A DNA stretch of 64,000 bases. It comes from a virus. Shown piece after piece: positions 23,373 to 31,622 of this stretch. A program made the position numbers and the translations under genes. A model generated the notes under the pieces. It searched no databases and was not told the DNA's origin. It worked only from the letters and a program-made list of their open reading frames with translations. The DNA lies in the IMG/VR virus record IMGVR_UViG_3300044701_004608, positions 1-64,000 of that record. One strand, given 5' to 3'. Position 1 is the stretch's first letter. Every line of letters begins with the position of its first letter.

Positions 23373-23951
23373 TTACTCGCTTTTCTCCTTCTGCTGATCC
23401 AATTCTTTGAACTCAGCATCGCGACGGGTGATAGCCAAACGAGCCTGGCGGTTAGCTTCTTTGGTAGTCGCCAACACATTAGCCTCGCCCATCGGGAGTG
23501 CTACTAGCACATAAGCACGGAAACGGGTGCCGTCGCGAACCATTTTAGTATCAGTGACGTCTGCGCCCGTGATATCCACGTTAGGGCACATGGATTTGAT
23601 GGCCGTGGTATTGAGCTGGGTGCTGGTGCGCTCGGTATCCGTCCGGAATACTTTGGTCTGGCTCTTCACTTTGCCGCCTGCGGCCATACAGATGCCTTCG
23701 AACGCATTGGTGCGAGCGATGCCCAAGGCCATGTTGTAATCGCCCGAAGTAGCCGTCCCTGACGCATATACAGCATCTTTGGATTTGGGCAGTTCTGTCA
23801 TCCATTTTGGTGCTTGGTCAAGAGCACGATCGACGGCCTTTTCCTGGCGCTCACGTGCGTCTTCGGCACGTTTTTCATAGATGTCAGTGGTGCCACAACC
23901 AGTGAGGATGGCGCCGATAGCAGTTACTAGGATAAGACGTTTCATGTTCAA
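23373..23951 (-). CDS. Outer-membrane-type lipoprotein, LPP20-like
   Basis: 192 residues. Signal and lipobox (MKRLILVTAIGAILTGCGTT; Cys of LTGC). Then a charged helix (RAEDARERQEKAVDRAL) and a domain with YASGTATSGDYNMALGIART, the repeated Ala-rich pattern of LPP20/DUF-type lipoproteins, ending KEANRQARLAITRRDAEFKE. ATG at 23945 (second Met) is also possible, with AAGGAAGAT upstream. Promoter at 23980-24008. Probably exported to the host envelope; role unknown. Confidence 0.7.
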   Translation of the reverse strand: MNMKRLILVTAIGAILTGCGTTDIYEKRAEDARERQEKAVDRALDQAPKWMTELPKSKDAVYASGTATSGDYNMALGIARTNAFEGICMAAGGKVKSQTKVFRTDTERTSTQLNTTAIKSMCPNVDITGADVTDTKMVRDGTRFRAYVLVALPMGEANVLATTKEANRQARLAITRRDAEFKELDQQKEKSE

Positions 23952-23979
23952 ATCTTCCTTTAGGGGTTACGATAGTGTA

Positions 23980-24008
23980 ATAATAGCATTTAATGATTTA
24001 TTGGTCAA
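23980..24008 (-). promoter_or_regulatory. Sigma70-like promoter, TTGACC-N17-TATTAT
   Basis: -35 TTGACC 24003-24008, -10 TATTAT 23980-23985; overlaps the 3' end of 23998-24447. Confidence 0.7.
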
Positions 24009-24447
24009 CCATGGGTTGCCAGCGATCTATGACGGGTTTAGCCCGTTTTCCATCGTAGCATCTTTGGCCCTGGCTGTACCCATTTTGGGTGGAATCACGG
24101 ACGGTCACGCATCCTGCGGGTTTTGGCGTGTTTGGACAGTAATTTTCCAGATCACGGATATAACTACGGATCACCGCTTGTGTGCGCCGATCGTATACGT
24201 TCCTGCGCTCATCATATGTCCCATCCATCAACGACCAGATAGTGCCTCCGATGCTAGTAACGGCCATGGAATCGCGTTGCTGTTCCCAATTCGAAGGCAT
24301 CTGGGCCCGTAACCACGTCATTTGTTCTTCTTTCCGGCTACAATCGGGCACGAAATGGTTCAGATCATCTATACTCATGCGCCGGGTATCATCAGCATAA
24401 CAAGCCACGGAGATCGCCAAAAGTGGCACCATCCAAAAACGCTTCAT
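23998..24447 (-). CDS. Exported Cys-containing protein, 149 aa
   Basis: ATG at 24447 overlaps the stop of the lipoprotein gene (ATGA). Signal MKRFWMVPLLAISVACYADD. FVPDCSRKEEQMTWLRAQMP resembles MAPDCQNRDRQIRYLTELKK in the neighbour, so the pair share a motif. Further Cys residues near 100-135 suggest disulfides. Periplasmic; unknown role. Confidence 0.6.
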   Translation of the reverse strand: MKRFWMVPLLAISVACYADDTRRMSIDDLNHFVPDCSRKEEQMTWLRAQMPSNWEQQRDSMAVTSIGGTIWSLMDGTYDERRNVYDRRTQAVIRSYIRDLENYCPNTPKPAGCVTVRDSTQNGYSQGQRCYDGKRAKPVIDRWQPMVDQ

Positions 24448-24674
24448 TGGCAATATCCTTTCAGGCGAGAGATATAGAAATCTAACTTTCGATCGGCTAG
24501 GTATGGATCTTCGCTAGGGTGTGGCTCATACTTTTTGAGTTCGGTGAGATAGCGTATCTGGCGGTCGCGATTTTGGCAATCGGGCGCCATGCCCATGAGG
24601 GTGTTGGATGGGGGACGATGCTGGGCACAGCCCACCAAGGCAACCAAAAATAAAGGCACTAGGAACGATCTCAT
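24444..24674 (-). CDS. Small lipoprotein, 76 aa, leaderless
   Basis: MRSFLVPLFLVALVGCAQHR: lipobox LVGC. The mature part holds the PDCxxxxxQIxxL motif shared with 23998-24447. Promoter TTGACT-N17-TACAAT (24681-24709) ends exactly 6 nt before the ATG, so the mRNA probably starts at or next to the start codon and has no SD. Confidence 0.7.
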   Translation of the reverse strand: MRSFLVPLFLVALVGCAQHRPPSNTLMGMAPDCQNRDRQIRYLTELKKYEPHPSEDPYLADRKLDFYISRLKGYCQ

Positions 24675-24680
24675 AGTGCC

Positions 24681-24709
24681 ATTGTATGCGTATATTATTT
24701 TCTAGTCAA
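24681..24709 (-). promoter_or_regulatory. Sigma70-like promoter for a leaderless gene, TTGACT-N17-TACAAT
   Basis: -35 TTGACT 24704-24709, -10 TACAAT 24681-24686; 6 nt separate the -10 from the ATG at 24674. Confidence 0.75.
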
Positions 24710-24897
24710 ACGATTTCGGGGATTTTGGGCGAAAATTCAATTTTTGGGTCAACCAAACGATCGGTATAAGGGTTGTAGTAATAGACTTGGTTGTCGGGCC
24801 CACGGAATGGACCATGTAGGACGGGGTGCGGCCCCCAGCCATCTAGCATGAAGCCTTTTTCGAAATCTTTCAATACCCTCGAGGAGTAAATAGTCAT
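24706..24897 (-). CDS. Small conserved phage protein, 63 aa
   Basis: MTIYSSRVLKDFEKGFMLDG then WGPHPVLHGPFRGPDNQVYY and NPYTDRLVDPKIEF. Pro/Gly/Tyr-rich, soluble. An in-frame GTG at 24960 would add 21 residues; the shorter ATG start is preferred because the conserved-looking part begins there. Function unknown. Confidence 0.6.
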   Translation of the reverse strand: MTIYSSRVLKDFEKGFMLDGWGPHPVLHGPFRGPDNQVYYYNPYTDRLVDPKIEFSPKIPEIV

Positions 24898-24979
24898 TGA
24901 ATGCTTTCGTATTAGTCGAACAACATTCTTACTTAATGTCGTTATAGTTTTATTAAACACTATTAGAAAGGGAAAGTCA

Positions 24980-25336
24980 ATGAGTGCCTACTGGGGCTAT
25001 CACCTGATGTTGGACTGTAGCGGGTGTACTGGAATCGACAGCAAAGAAAACATCTACAATTTCACCAAGGACTTAGTCCGTCGCATCGACATGGTCGCGC
25101 ATGGCGAGCCAATCATCGAGTATCTGTTACCCGGCGATCCCAAACAAGGTTACAGCATGTTACAGTTGATCACTACCAGCAACCTGTCGGGCCACTTCAT
25201 GGAGCTCGACGGGACCGCTTACTTTGATGTGTTCAGTTGTAAAGAGTTCGATATCGAGACGGTCAAACAGATAGTCACGGAATACTTCTCACCCGCCAAG
25301 ATGCGTGTGAACTTCTTGACTAGACACGCCGATTAA
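24980..25336 (+). CDS. speD: S-adenosylmethionine decarboxylase-like protein (SpeD, phage type)
   Basis: 118 residues, typical of the phage SpeD type. WGYHLMLDCSGC, HGEPIIEYLLPGD, QLITTSNLSGHFMELDG and AYFDVFSCKEFDI match in order; the Ser in TTSNLSGH is the expected self-cleavage site that makes the pyruvoyl cofactor. It would supply decarboxylated SAM for spermidine synthesis; the enzyme is a known cyanophage auxiliary gene. AAAGGGAAAG upstream. It is a lone plus-strand gene, converging with the DUF3445 gene and overlapping it by 17 nt. Confidence 0.85.
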   Translation: MSAYWGYHLMLDCSGCTGIDSKENIYNFTKDLVRRIDMVAHGEPIIEYLLPGDPKQGYSMLQLITTSNLSGHFMELDGTAYFDVFSCKEFDIETVKQIVTEYFSPAKMRVNFLTRHAD

Positions 25337-26099
25337 GGAACCAGTCTCGCACATAGCCGAGACCTTTGTAGTCTAGGACGTTTGGGGTCATTGACATTAT
25401 GCTGTCGATGACCTTTTGTTTTTTCTCTTCGTCCCGGAAGGTATCTCGCAACGGCTCCATATACACACGGATCAAGAATAGTGCCGCCCGGTCCTCCACA
25501 GGGATGGTCACTTGACGCTCCACACGGAACCACATGTCATCTAGCGTCTCCGAAGTCCAGGGTTCGCACACACTGGGATGGCGAGCCAATCTCGATCTGT
25601 TGGCGATGGTCCATACATGTCGTATGAAAGGTCCGCGGGTGGTGATCATCTTGGCGATGTGTCCAGCGGCTTTGTTGACTGTTTCAAAGTCAGGCACGGG
25701 TTCGTGTATTTCCAAGAAGGTCTTGTTGGCTTTGGTGCGTGGATCCCAGCCCGATGGCAAACACACCGACAGGATCTGCGCTGATAGGTCACCGTTTTTG
25801 TTGGGAGCCCATATCACGAAATCCTCTTGTAGTGCTCGCGTCAACTGCCACACAGGTGCGTCACCTTCGATCATAGGCGCCCGGGGATCAAACTGTCGTA
25901 ATGCTCTCACCGCCGAGTATACCAAGTCCACCGAAGCAGAGTCGCCATAGACAGGCCCATAGTTTTCTAGTTTGGCGTCTTGATATCTTTGGAAGTCTCG
26001 ATCTTCAGTGAGTATGGGCTCACCAGGTTGCCATGGCCGCATGTGTGGCCGCATGGCATAAGGTGTCTCGACAGGGAACGGGATACTACCTGAAAACAT
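25320..26099 (-). CDS. DUF3445 family (heme-dependent oxidative N-demethylase-like)
   Basis: 259 residues from the ATG at 26099. Matches seen: IPFPVETPYAMRPHMRPW (family PF..P..RMGLRP), LTRALQEDFVIW, CLPSGWDPRTKANKTFLEIH then EPVPDF, RHVWTIANRS and FRVERQVTIPVEDRAALFLI then RVYMEPL. These are the core blocks of DUF3445, of which characterised members are subunits of heme-dependent oxidative N-demethylases. The usual extra subunits are not nearby. Overlaps uvdE by 14 nt. The host substrate is unknown. Confidence 0.75.
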   Translation of the reverse strand: MFSGSIPFPVETPYAMRPHMRPWQPGEPILTEDRDFQRYQDAKLENYGPVYGDSASVDLVYSAVRALRQFDPRAPMIEGDAPVWQLTRALQEDFVIWAPNKNGDLSAQILSVCLPSGWDPRTKANKTFLEIHEPVPDFETVNKAAGHIAKMITTRGPFIRHVWTIANRSRLARHPSVCEPWTSETLDDMWFRVERQVTIPVEDRAALFLIRVYMEPLRDTFRDEEKKQKVIDSIMSMTPNVLDYKGLGYVRDWFLNRRV

Positions 26100-27099
26100 A
26101 ACTAGAAAAATCGTCTCGTGCCAGGTTCTTGGCTTTTGATTCGCACATGATATCGGCATACTCAGAAAACTCAGCGGCCCACTCGTTGACAGCGCGGTTC
26201 CAATAGAAGTCCGAATGCGCTCGTAACTTGGCCTTCTTGTGGCCTTGCGCTAGGAGAGATTGAAAATCCGGGCGAGTGTTACTACAATGATCAATGAGCA
26301 CATCCTCGCGACTGACGGAATAATGGACCACAGGACGAACGCCGCGCCAACTATCACGGACACGTTGAAAGCGAGGATCTTTAGGGGTGATGTATTCTCC
26401 GGCACTGTTGATCCAATGATGATGTATGTCTAGCACCAAAGCGAGATGGTCTGCCAGTTCGAGTGAGGATTCGATTCCCCAGGACATCTCGTCGTTTTCG
26501 ATAGTAATACAGTTTCGCGCCTCTGGTGAGAGACGCCCAAGGACGTCGAGGATACCGGCTGGACCGCGTTTACCCGCGATGTGGACATTGATCTTAAAGT
26601 CCTGAAATCGTTTACCGTACCCCATCCAACGGGCCATATCTGCATGATATTCAAACTCCTCTATAGAGTTATTTACGATGCCTTCTGACTCAGAAGCCAA
26701 AACGCAAAACTGGCCAGGGTGGAAACTAAGACGAACATCCCTCTCGCGAGCCATATCGCCCACGGCGGCAAATCTTCTTTCGCACTCACTCCTAACGTCG
26801 GGCCTCCGCCAAAACTCGCGCCAATCGCGGTGAGTATATACAGGCAGTATATCGCTGCCGAGTCGAACCATCCTATGAGTTTCATCATATTCTCCCACTC
26901 GTTTTACTAATGCTTGTACAGCGTCGATGTTCTTGATCATCAAGTCCCAGAGTCGTTGCTCTGCTTCTCCACGCGACTGCCTGCTGAGCCAAGCGACCGT
27001 GGTCGCACCGGTATTGAAACCTTCTACGTTTTCGTAGAGTTTTTTTGGATGTGCTTGTACATATTTACAAGCGAAACCTATGCGGGGAGATGTAAACAT
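26086..27099 (-). CDS. uvsE: UV damage endonuclease UvdE/UvsE, leaderless
   Basis: 337 residues. Metal-binding TIM-barrel family that nicks 5' of UV photoproducts. RIGFACKY start, RLGSDILP, RLSFHPGQFCVL, DFKINVHIAGK, ITIENDEMSWGI, LVLDIHHHWIN and KLRAHSDFY carry the His/Glu/Asp metal ligands in order. Fits a phage exposed to sunlight. -10 TATACT ends 6 nt before the ATG, with no SD, so translation is probably leaderless. Confidence 0.92.
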   Translation of the reverse strand: MFTSPRIGFACKYVQAHPKKLYENVEGFNTGATTVAWLSRQSRGEAEQRLWDLMIKNIDAVQALVKRVGEYDETHRMVRLGSDILPVYTHRDWREFWRRPDVRSECERRFAAVGDMARERDVRLSFHPGQFCVLASESEGIVNNSIEEFEYHADMARWMGYGKRFQDFKINVHIAGKRGPAGILDVLGRLSPEARNCITIENDEMSWGIESSLELADHLALVLDIHHHWINSAGEYITPKDPRFQRVRDSWRGVRPVVHYSVSREDVLIDHCSNTRPDFQSLLAQGHKKAKLRAHSDFYWNRAVNEWAAEFSEYADIMCESKAKNLARDDFSSYVFR

Positions 27100-27105
27100 G
27101 ATGCT

Positions 27106-27134
27106 AGTATAGCATCGAAGGGAATATTAGTCAA
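27106..27134 (-). promoter_or_regulatory. Sigma70-like promoter for leaderless uvsE, TTGACT-N17-TATACT
   Basis: -35 TTGACT 27129-27134 (inside the 3' end of the fibre gene), -10 TATACT 27106-27111, 6 nt from the ATG. The spacer carries AATATTCCC, like other promoters here. Confidence 0.75.
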
Positions 27135-28194
27135 TGATTCCGAAATTGGCCCATTTTGCGCCACCCAAACAGACCCAACCCATCGGGCCACCGAGACTGG
27201 GGTTAGCGTTAAACACCACTGTGCCTTTGGTGCTTTCATGACTAGGTGCCTGAGTAGAACTGGAAAAGGTCTGTGAACCAATTTTCAGTTTATCGATCTT
27301 TGTAGAGCCATCTGTTTCACAGATGATATTTTCTTTATTGTTACTGCTAACGATCACACGCTGAGCCCTTGGAGTATTGATCCAAGTGGTGTCTTTGTAT
27401 CGTTTACCAATTTGTAATTCAGTTTCCTCGTCCCATACAGCCAAAGCAGAACTAGGATCCATGGTGTTGATGCCCACACGTTTCTTAGAGGCATACAAAC
27501 TTTCGCCGAGCAAAGACTCGCCGTTAACCTGTAGTTGTTTAAGTACGCCCACAGTCTGTAAGCTACTATCTGTGATCGATGGCATGAGTTGACCGTTGCG
27601 TATGACTTCTTTGCCGTCGACTTTGATGGTGGTAAGATCTAGACCGTTCTTCTTGATAGATTCAAACAGTATATCACTGTAATCTTCAAACAAAGAATGA
27701 TCGAGACTGGCTTTGACCTCGTTGGAACTGTAAGTCACTAAATTTTTAAACATAGGGCTGTCTACAGGTATTATGCCGCGGACGATCACATCCCCTTCTA
27801 ATGTAGTCAAGCCTTTGACATTTAGTTCTTTAACAACCAACGTGTTTTCTACCACGGTGTTGTTGTCCATGATTGTGACTTGGCAATCGGTGGCCCGGTC
27901 ATCAATGCCGGTACTACCAAACCCGGCGATGATACCACCGTTTATGTTATCGCCAGAGAGTTTTTGGCCTTTAAAGTTCAGTGCAGATAATGGTATTGAT
28001 TGGTCTGGAAAATCCAGAGTTCGTAGATTTTCTTTGATGACTTTGCTAAAAGCATCAACGGTGAGTTGGTCGAATTTTTCTGACCGCTCGGCAATAGCAT
28101 TAGTCAAGGCAGTTTCTATATCTGCCTTGATGTTTTCAATGACTTGTTTTGTTATGCCGTCTATCAGTGATTTGAGTTGTTTTTCAATATCCAT
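27127..28194 (-). CDS. Tail-fibre-like virion protein, 355 aa
   Basis: N-terminal coiled coil (about 1-60), then IPLSALNFKGQKLSGDNING, GGIIAGFGSTGI, repeated beta stretches (VVENTLVVKELNVKGLTTLE), KKRVGINTMDPSSALAVWDE and a C-terminal GGPMGWVCLGGAKWANFGII. GI(N/G)T.DP.. ALxV is typical of fibre and appendage proteins. Probably a late structural gene and host-recognition part. Overlaps 28184 by 11 nt. Confidence 0.7.
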   Translation of the reverse strand: MDIEKQLKSLIDGITKQVIENIKADIETALTNAIAERSEKFDQLTVDAFSKVIKENLRTLDFPDQSIPLSALNFKGQKLSGDNINGGIIAGFGSTGIDDRATDCQVTIMDNNTVVENTLVVKELNVKGLTTLEGDVIVRGIIPVDSPMFKNLVTYSSNEVKASLDHSLFEDYSDILFESIKKNGLDLTTIKVDGKEVIRNGQLMPSITDSSLQTVGVLKQLQVNGESLLGESLYASKKRVGINTMDPSSALAVWDEETELQIGKRYKDTTWINTPRAQRVIVSSNNKENIICETDGSTKIDKLKIGSQTFSSSTQAPSHESTKGTVVFNANPSLGGPMGWVCLGGAKWANFGIID

Positions 28195-28933
28195 CGTCTT
28201 CGTCGAATCGTATGCTAATTACATGTTCGTAATTCTTTTTGATTAAGCTCTTGTACATGAGATTCTTGTGTACTGTGAATCCCGCGGCTCCCGCATCATG
28301 CGAAAACTTGGCTAGTTGTTTGAAGTACATCGTCCTACGGCTGAACGGCCCCCAGGTGCGGAGAGAACCATTTTTCTCGATTTCATGTACCTGTGTAGTC
28401 CAGTGTGCGCGATCTTTGATATCCCAATCGTGTATTTCGATGTACGACGTGTAGTCATTACCATTACGCACTAATGCTGGTATACTGAATTCTCGATCTT
28501 TGAAGTCGAGATTCTTGTAATCCTTTAAAGTACTTATCACGAATTCTTTGGCTAGGCTACATAAAAATTTGATCTGCTCTTGCTGGTCGGCGTCTGACGT
28601 CGCGAAAGTGAAATACTCCTCTAGCGCGATCACGCTGTCAAATGCTTTGACATGATTCCCGAGCTCAGACGGATCAATATATGTGTATTTAATTTTTTGG
28701 GAATCCAACCACTCTCGGCAAGCTTCTGTGAGCTGTGTGGCATAGATATTTTTCACAGAGCAACCGATGATGCTGGGTGTGAACCCAACATATAAAACGC
28801 TGTTGGGCATCATGTTGTGGTACCCGCCAACTTCCCGCAGGATCTCCTGCTTTCTTGCGATAGCATCTTGTGGTTTTGTGTTGCGTTTTAGGGCTTCTAA
28901 TGTAGCCTCTGTGTATCTTGCGAATTGAGTCAT
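28184..28933 (-). CDS. Methyltransferase-fold-like protein next to fibre gene
   Basis: 249 residues. VLYVGFTPSIIGCSVKNIYA could be motif I and following strand, KYTYIDPSELG motif II, FDSVIALEEYFTFA motif IV and FVISTLKDYKN motif V of a class I SAM-dependent methyltransferase; the Gly-rich loop is weak, so binding is uncertain. Similar proteins lie beside fibre genes in marine T4-type phages. A late-type CATAAATA (28968-28975) lies 35 nt upstream. Confidence 0.5.
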   Translation of the reverse strand: MTQFARYTEATLEALKRNTKPQDAIARKQEILREVGGYHNMMPNSVLYVGFTPSIIGCSVKNIYATQLTEACREWLDSQKIKYTYIDPSELGNHVKAFDSVIALEEYFTFATSDADQQEQIKFLCSLAKEFVISTLKDYKNLDFKDREFSIPALVRNGNDYTSYIEIHDWDIKDRAHWTTQVHEIEKNGSLRTWGPFSRRTMYFKQLAKFSHDAGAAGFTVHKNLMYKSLIKKNYEHVISIRFDEDDGY

Positions 28934-28967
28934 ATCCCTTGATTTTTCTTTTTAAATATCGCTTGAA

Positions 28968-28975
28968 TATTTATG
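28968..28975 (-). promoter_or_regulatory. T4-like late promoter CATAAATA
   Basis: Minus-strand CATAAATATTC between the amidinotransferase stop and the gene at 28933. Confidence 0.55.
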
Positions 28976-29882
28976 GCTGGCGCACAATATCAAGAGTGAC
29001 GCAATGGAACCCTCCTCCCAAGGTCCTGCTGTGCCGTAAGCGGTGTGGGATAACCGTGATGCCGCGGCTTTCAAGAGTACGTCGCAGGTCTGCTTGATCA
29101 GCATCCATGACCACTGTGTCCGGGGATAGACTCAGCATGTTGAGCGCGATCCACTTGCTGGCATAGGGGTATTCGTGGAACCCTTGTGGCACTACATCTT
29201 CCACCCATATCTTGTCCCACCCGTCAAACACTCGGGGGCAGGTGTTGGGAGTGACACGGCTGGCGTTCAACAACACCAAGCCTTCACGCAGTGGCACGAT
29301 GGTGGAGTCGATGTGTACCCCGGCATAGAAGTTACAGAGTTCTATGCGTACATTTGGAACGTTCTGGCACAGCCATTCATATGCGGCACGATTTCCCGAC
29401 GCCGATTCCAGGAACAACCAATCGTCGTTGAGTCTACAGATGTTGGCCGCATCTAACACGAGTCCTTGATCGCGTGGCATTTCGTATACATCACGAGCAC
29501 GCTCAACGACGAAATCTAGTGCTTCGATCTCCATGTCGCGGCAAGGATACATCATAGCTGCATCAATGACACGGCTACCGTGTATCACCAAGCGATCTCT
29601 AGGACAATAGTTGTACATACCGCCACGAGCCACGAAATCCATATCGCGTGGTCTATGGACTATCACACCTTCTTCTTCGAGGATGTCGCTCAATACTTCA
29701 AGGTCTTCGTTGGCTTCTTCGATGATCCAAGCAGGAACCGGACCCGAGGGCACAGGCGTTTCTTTCCATAACGTCTTTTCGCTTTCTTGTGCGAAAACAG
29801 GATCGCTGGAGGGCCAATTGGCATTGGTAGCAGAGCCGACTACTACTTCTCGTAGCCGGTCCCATTCGTTGAAACTGTTCAT
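28971..29882 (-). CDS. Amidinotransferase-family protein
   Basis: 303 residues, the glycine/inosamine amidinotransferase (arginine-modifying, pentein) fold. FNEWDRLREVVVGSA at the N-terminus, RPRDMDF, ARGGMYNYCPRDRLVIHG, the catalytic-region GVHIDSTIVPLREGLVLLN with the active His/Asp, and GGGFHCVTLDIVR with the nucleophilic Cys near the end. It would move an amidino group from arginine to an amine. Related genes occur in cyanophages. Overlaps the oxygenase-like gene by 4 nt. Confidence 0.85.
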   Translation of the reverse strand: MNSFNEWDRLREVVVGSATNANWPSSDPVFAQESEKTLWKETPVPSGPVPAWIIEEANEDLEVLSDILEEEGVIVHRPRDMDFVARGGMYNYCPRDRLVIHGSRVIDAAMMYPCRDMEIEALDFVVERARDVYEMPRDQGLVLDAANICRLNDDWLFLESASGNRAAYEWLCQNVPNVRIELCNFYAGVHIDSTIVPLREGLVLLNASRVTPNTCPRVFDGWDKIWVEDVVPQGFHEYPYASKWIALNMLSLSPDTVVMDADQADLRRTLESRGITVIPHRLRHSRTLGGGFHCVTLDIVRQP

Positions 29883-30394
29883 AGATGTCCTGTGACTTGT
29901 AATGTATATCTAGGAGTCAGCCCTATATTAGCGGCCATGTGTGGCGTATCATACGTCCATTCAACGGTAGCGCCCGGGCTCCAATTCACATAAGGTCTAC
30001 CATCGTACTCGGCATAGTGGCCGGGTTGCCAACCTTCTAGGAATATCACCGCACGACGTATAGTTTGTTCTCGCCCTTGTAGTCCAAATATATCAATATA
30101 CTTAACATATCTGTCTTGGTGTGTAGGTAGCACTACGCCTGGCATCATGCGATAGTAACTGGTACCGATGTCTTGCCAACCTTTCGCTTGGAATATCTCG
30201 ATGATCTTGGCATTCCATTCGGGCTGTGGCTTACGCATATCACATAGATCACCGGTGAAAGGGCCGCGGTAGCCCAACTCCTGCCAGGTAGTCACATCGT
30301 CGGGCGCATTGAAGTCTTCGTTAGCATAATCTAATGCTTTGAAACTATCGTCCCAGAACGGAGTGGTGGTATAGTAAGTGACGGAATGTGTCAT
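29879..30394 (-). CDS. 2-oxoglutarate/Fe(II) oxygenase-like protein
   Basis: 171 residues. PTHQDRYVKYIDI gives HxD, DTPHMAANIG the distal His, and TPRYTLQVTGHL the Arg that binds 2-oxoglutarate; a double-stranded beta-helix like aspartyl/prolyl hydroxylases. GWQPGHYAEYDGRPYVNWSP sits between the ligands. Common in T4-type marine phages, target unknown. Overlaps both neighbours by 4 nt. Confidence 0.7.
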   Translation of the reverse strand: MTHSVTYYTTTPFWDDSFKALDYANEDFNAPDDVTTWQELGYRGPFTGDLCDMRKPQPEWNAKIIEIFQAKGWQDIGTSYYRMMPGVVLPTHQDRYVKYIDIFGLQGREQTIRRAVIFLEGWQPGHYAEYDGRPYVNWSPGATVEWTYDTPHMAANIGLTPRYTLQVTGHL

Positions 30395-31620
30395 CGGTTC
30401 CTTGTGTTTCCATAGTGTACGACACGATAGCGTGTGTCGTCAACAGGATAAGATCTCCATGGATCTACTATGATGCTGCCAGTAGCCATCTCTACATACA
30501 ATTCTTGCGCAGCTTGTTCGCCACTATAGCCGTAAGTGACACCACGATTGTGTGCCAAGAATGCTATACCTAGCACAGGTCCCTCGATGTCGTCGCCGGT
30601 GAGTGGATCGCAATAAGAGAATTTGGCACCTAGCTTTTCTAAGTAGTGTCCTATCAATAGGCTGTAACTACCATCGATATAATCGACATCGGGTTTGTAG
30701 GCTTTGCCCATGATGATGATGGGAAGGCGGCCACCTTGCTGTAGATAGTTGAGATAGAGGGCGATGTTCTTGGCTTGTTGTTCGCGAGCATGTATGATGG
30801 TGTCAAAGATATCGTACCCGAGATTAAGGTTCTCAGCAAGGTAGCGTAGCGCGATGTTGTCACGGGGATGGCAAGGACCTGCGTCACCCATGCCTGCGGT
30901 CATGTACTTGGGACTCATGATGCGGATAGTGCTCTTGGCCAATGCGTCGGTGACTACATCCACGTTGATGTTGCCGATCTTCATGGCCACATCTTGTATC
31001 ATGTTGACCAGGCCGATCTTGGCCGAGATGAAGGTGTTGTAGAACACCTTGATGCTTTCGCATTCTTCCCAGGTACCGATGATATAGCGCGGATCGTTCT
31101 CCATGAGTGGGCGGTAGAAATCGACCAGTTCACCGGCTTCGGCAGTGGTGTCTCCATCGTGTGTGCCGATCATGACCATCTCGGGATTGACCATGTCCCA
31201 GGCCACTGAACCCATGGCGATGAGATAAGGGTTGTAGACGAACCTGGCATTGGTGATACAAGGATATAGTCTCTTCCTTACAGTACCGGGTAGTACAGTA
31301 GAGATCAGGACCACGATCTGATCCTTGGTCACATGCGCATTGACATCACGGAGGACTTGTTCTACGATATCGTAGTTGAAGTCTCGGTTGTCGAGATGGC
31401 TAGTTGGTTCCCTGCCATCGTATCGTTCTTCGTGTGGAGTTTGTACCGCTACGAAAATAAATTGTTTGTCGTGTACCGCTTCTTCAAGGGTATTGGCTAT
31501 TTTGATCACTTCGCTAGACCGTGGATAAATATCATACCCAGTGACATCATAGCACTTAGACATAGCTTCTGCACATGGTAGTCCTAACTTACCTATTCCG
31601 ATAAACCCCACTTTTAGCAT
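30391..31620 (-). CDS. UDP-glucose/GDP-mannose dehydrogenase family
   Basis: 409 residues. Rossmann start VGFIGIGKLGLP, catalytic-centre GDAGPCHPRDNIAL (Cys of the GxCxPxD motif) and C-terminal MGKAYKPDVDYIDGS are diagnostic. Oxidises a UDP- or GDP-sugar to the uronate with NAD. In a phage it points to modification of host or virion glycans, together with the divergent glycosyltransferase and the cytidylyltransferase at 47265. GGAGACC upstream. Confidence 0.9.
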   Translation of the reverse strand: MLKVGFIGIGKLGLPCAEAMSKCYDVTGYDIYPRSSEVIKIANTLEEAVHDKQFIFVAVQTPHEERYDGREPTSHLDNRDFNYDIVEQVLRDVNAHVTKDQIVVLISTVLPGTVRKRLYPCITNARFVYNPYLIAMGSVAWDMVNPEMVMIGTHDGDTTAEAGELVDFYRPLMENDPRYIIGTWEECESIKVFYNTFISAKIGLVNMIQDVAMKIGNINVDVVTDALAKSTIRIMSPKYMTAGMGDAGPCHPRDNIALRYLAENLNLGYDIFDTIIHAREQQAKNIALYLNYLQQGGRLPIIIMGKAYKPDVDYIDGSYSLLIGHYLEKLGAKFSYCDPLTGDDIEGPVLGIAFLAHNRGVTYGYSGEQAAQELYVEMATGSIIVDPWRSYPVDDTRYRVVHYGNTRNR

Positions 31621-31622
31621 AT

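Noticed and set aside
26460-26490. tRNA-like GATTCGATTCC string
   Set aside because: Lies within the conserved uvsE coding region and lacks an acceptor stem and cloverleaf.
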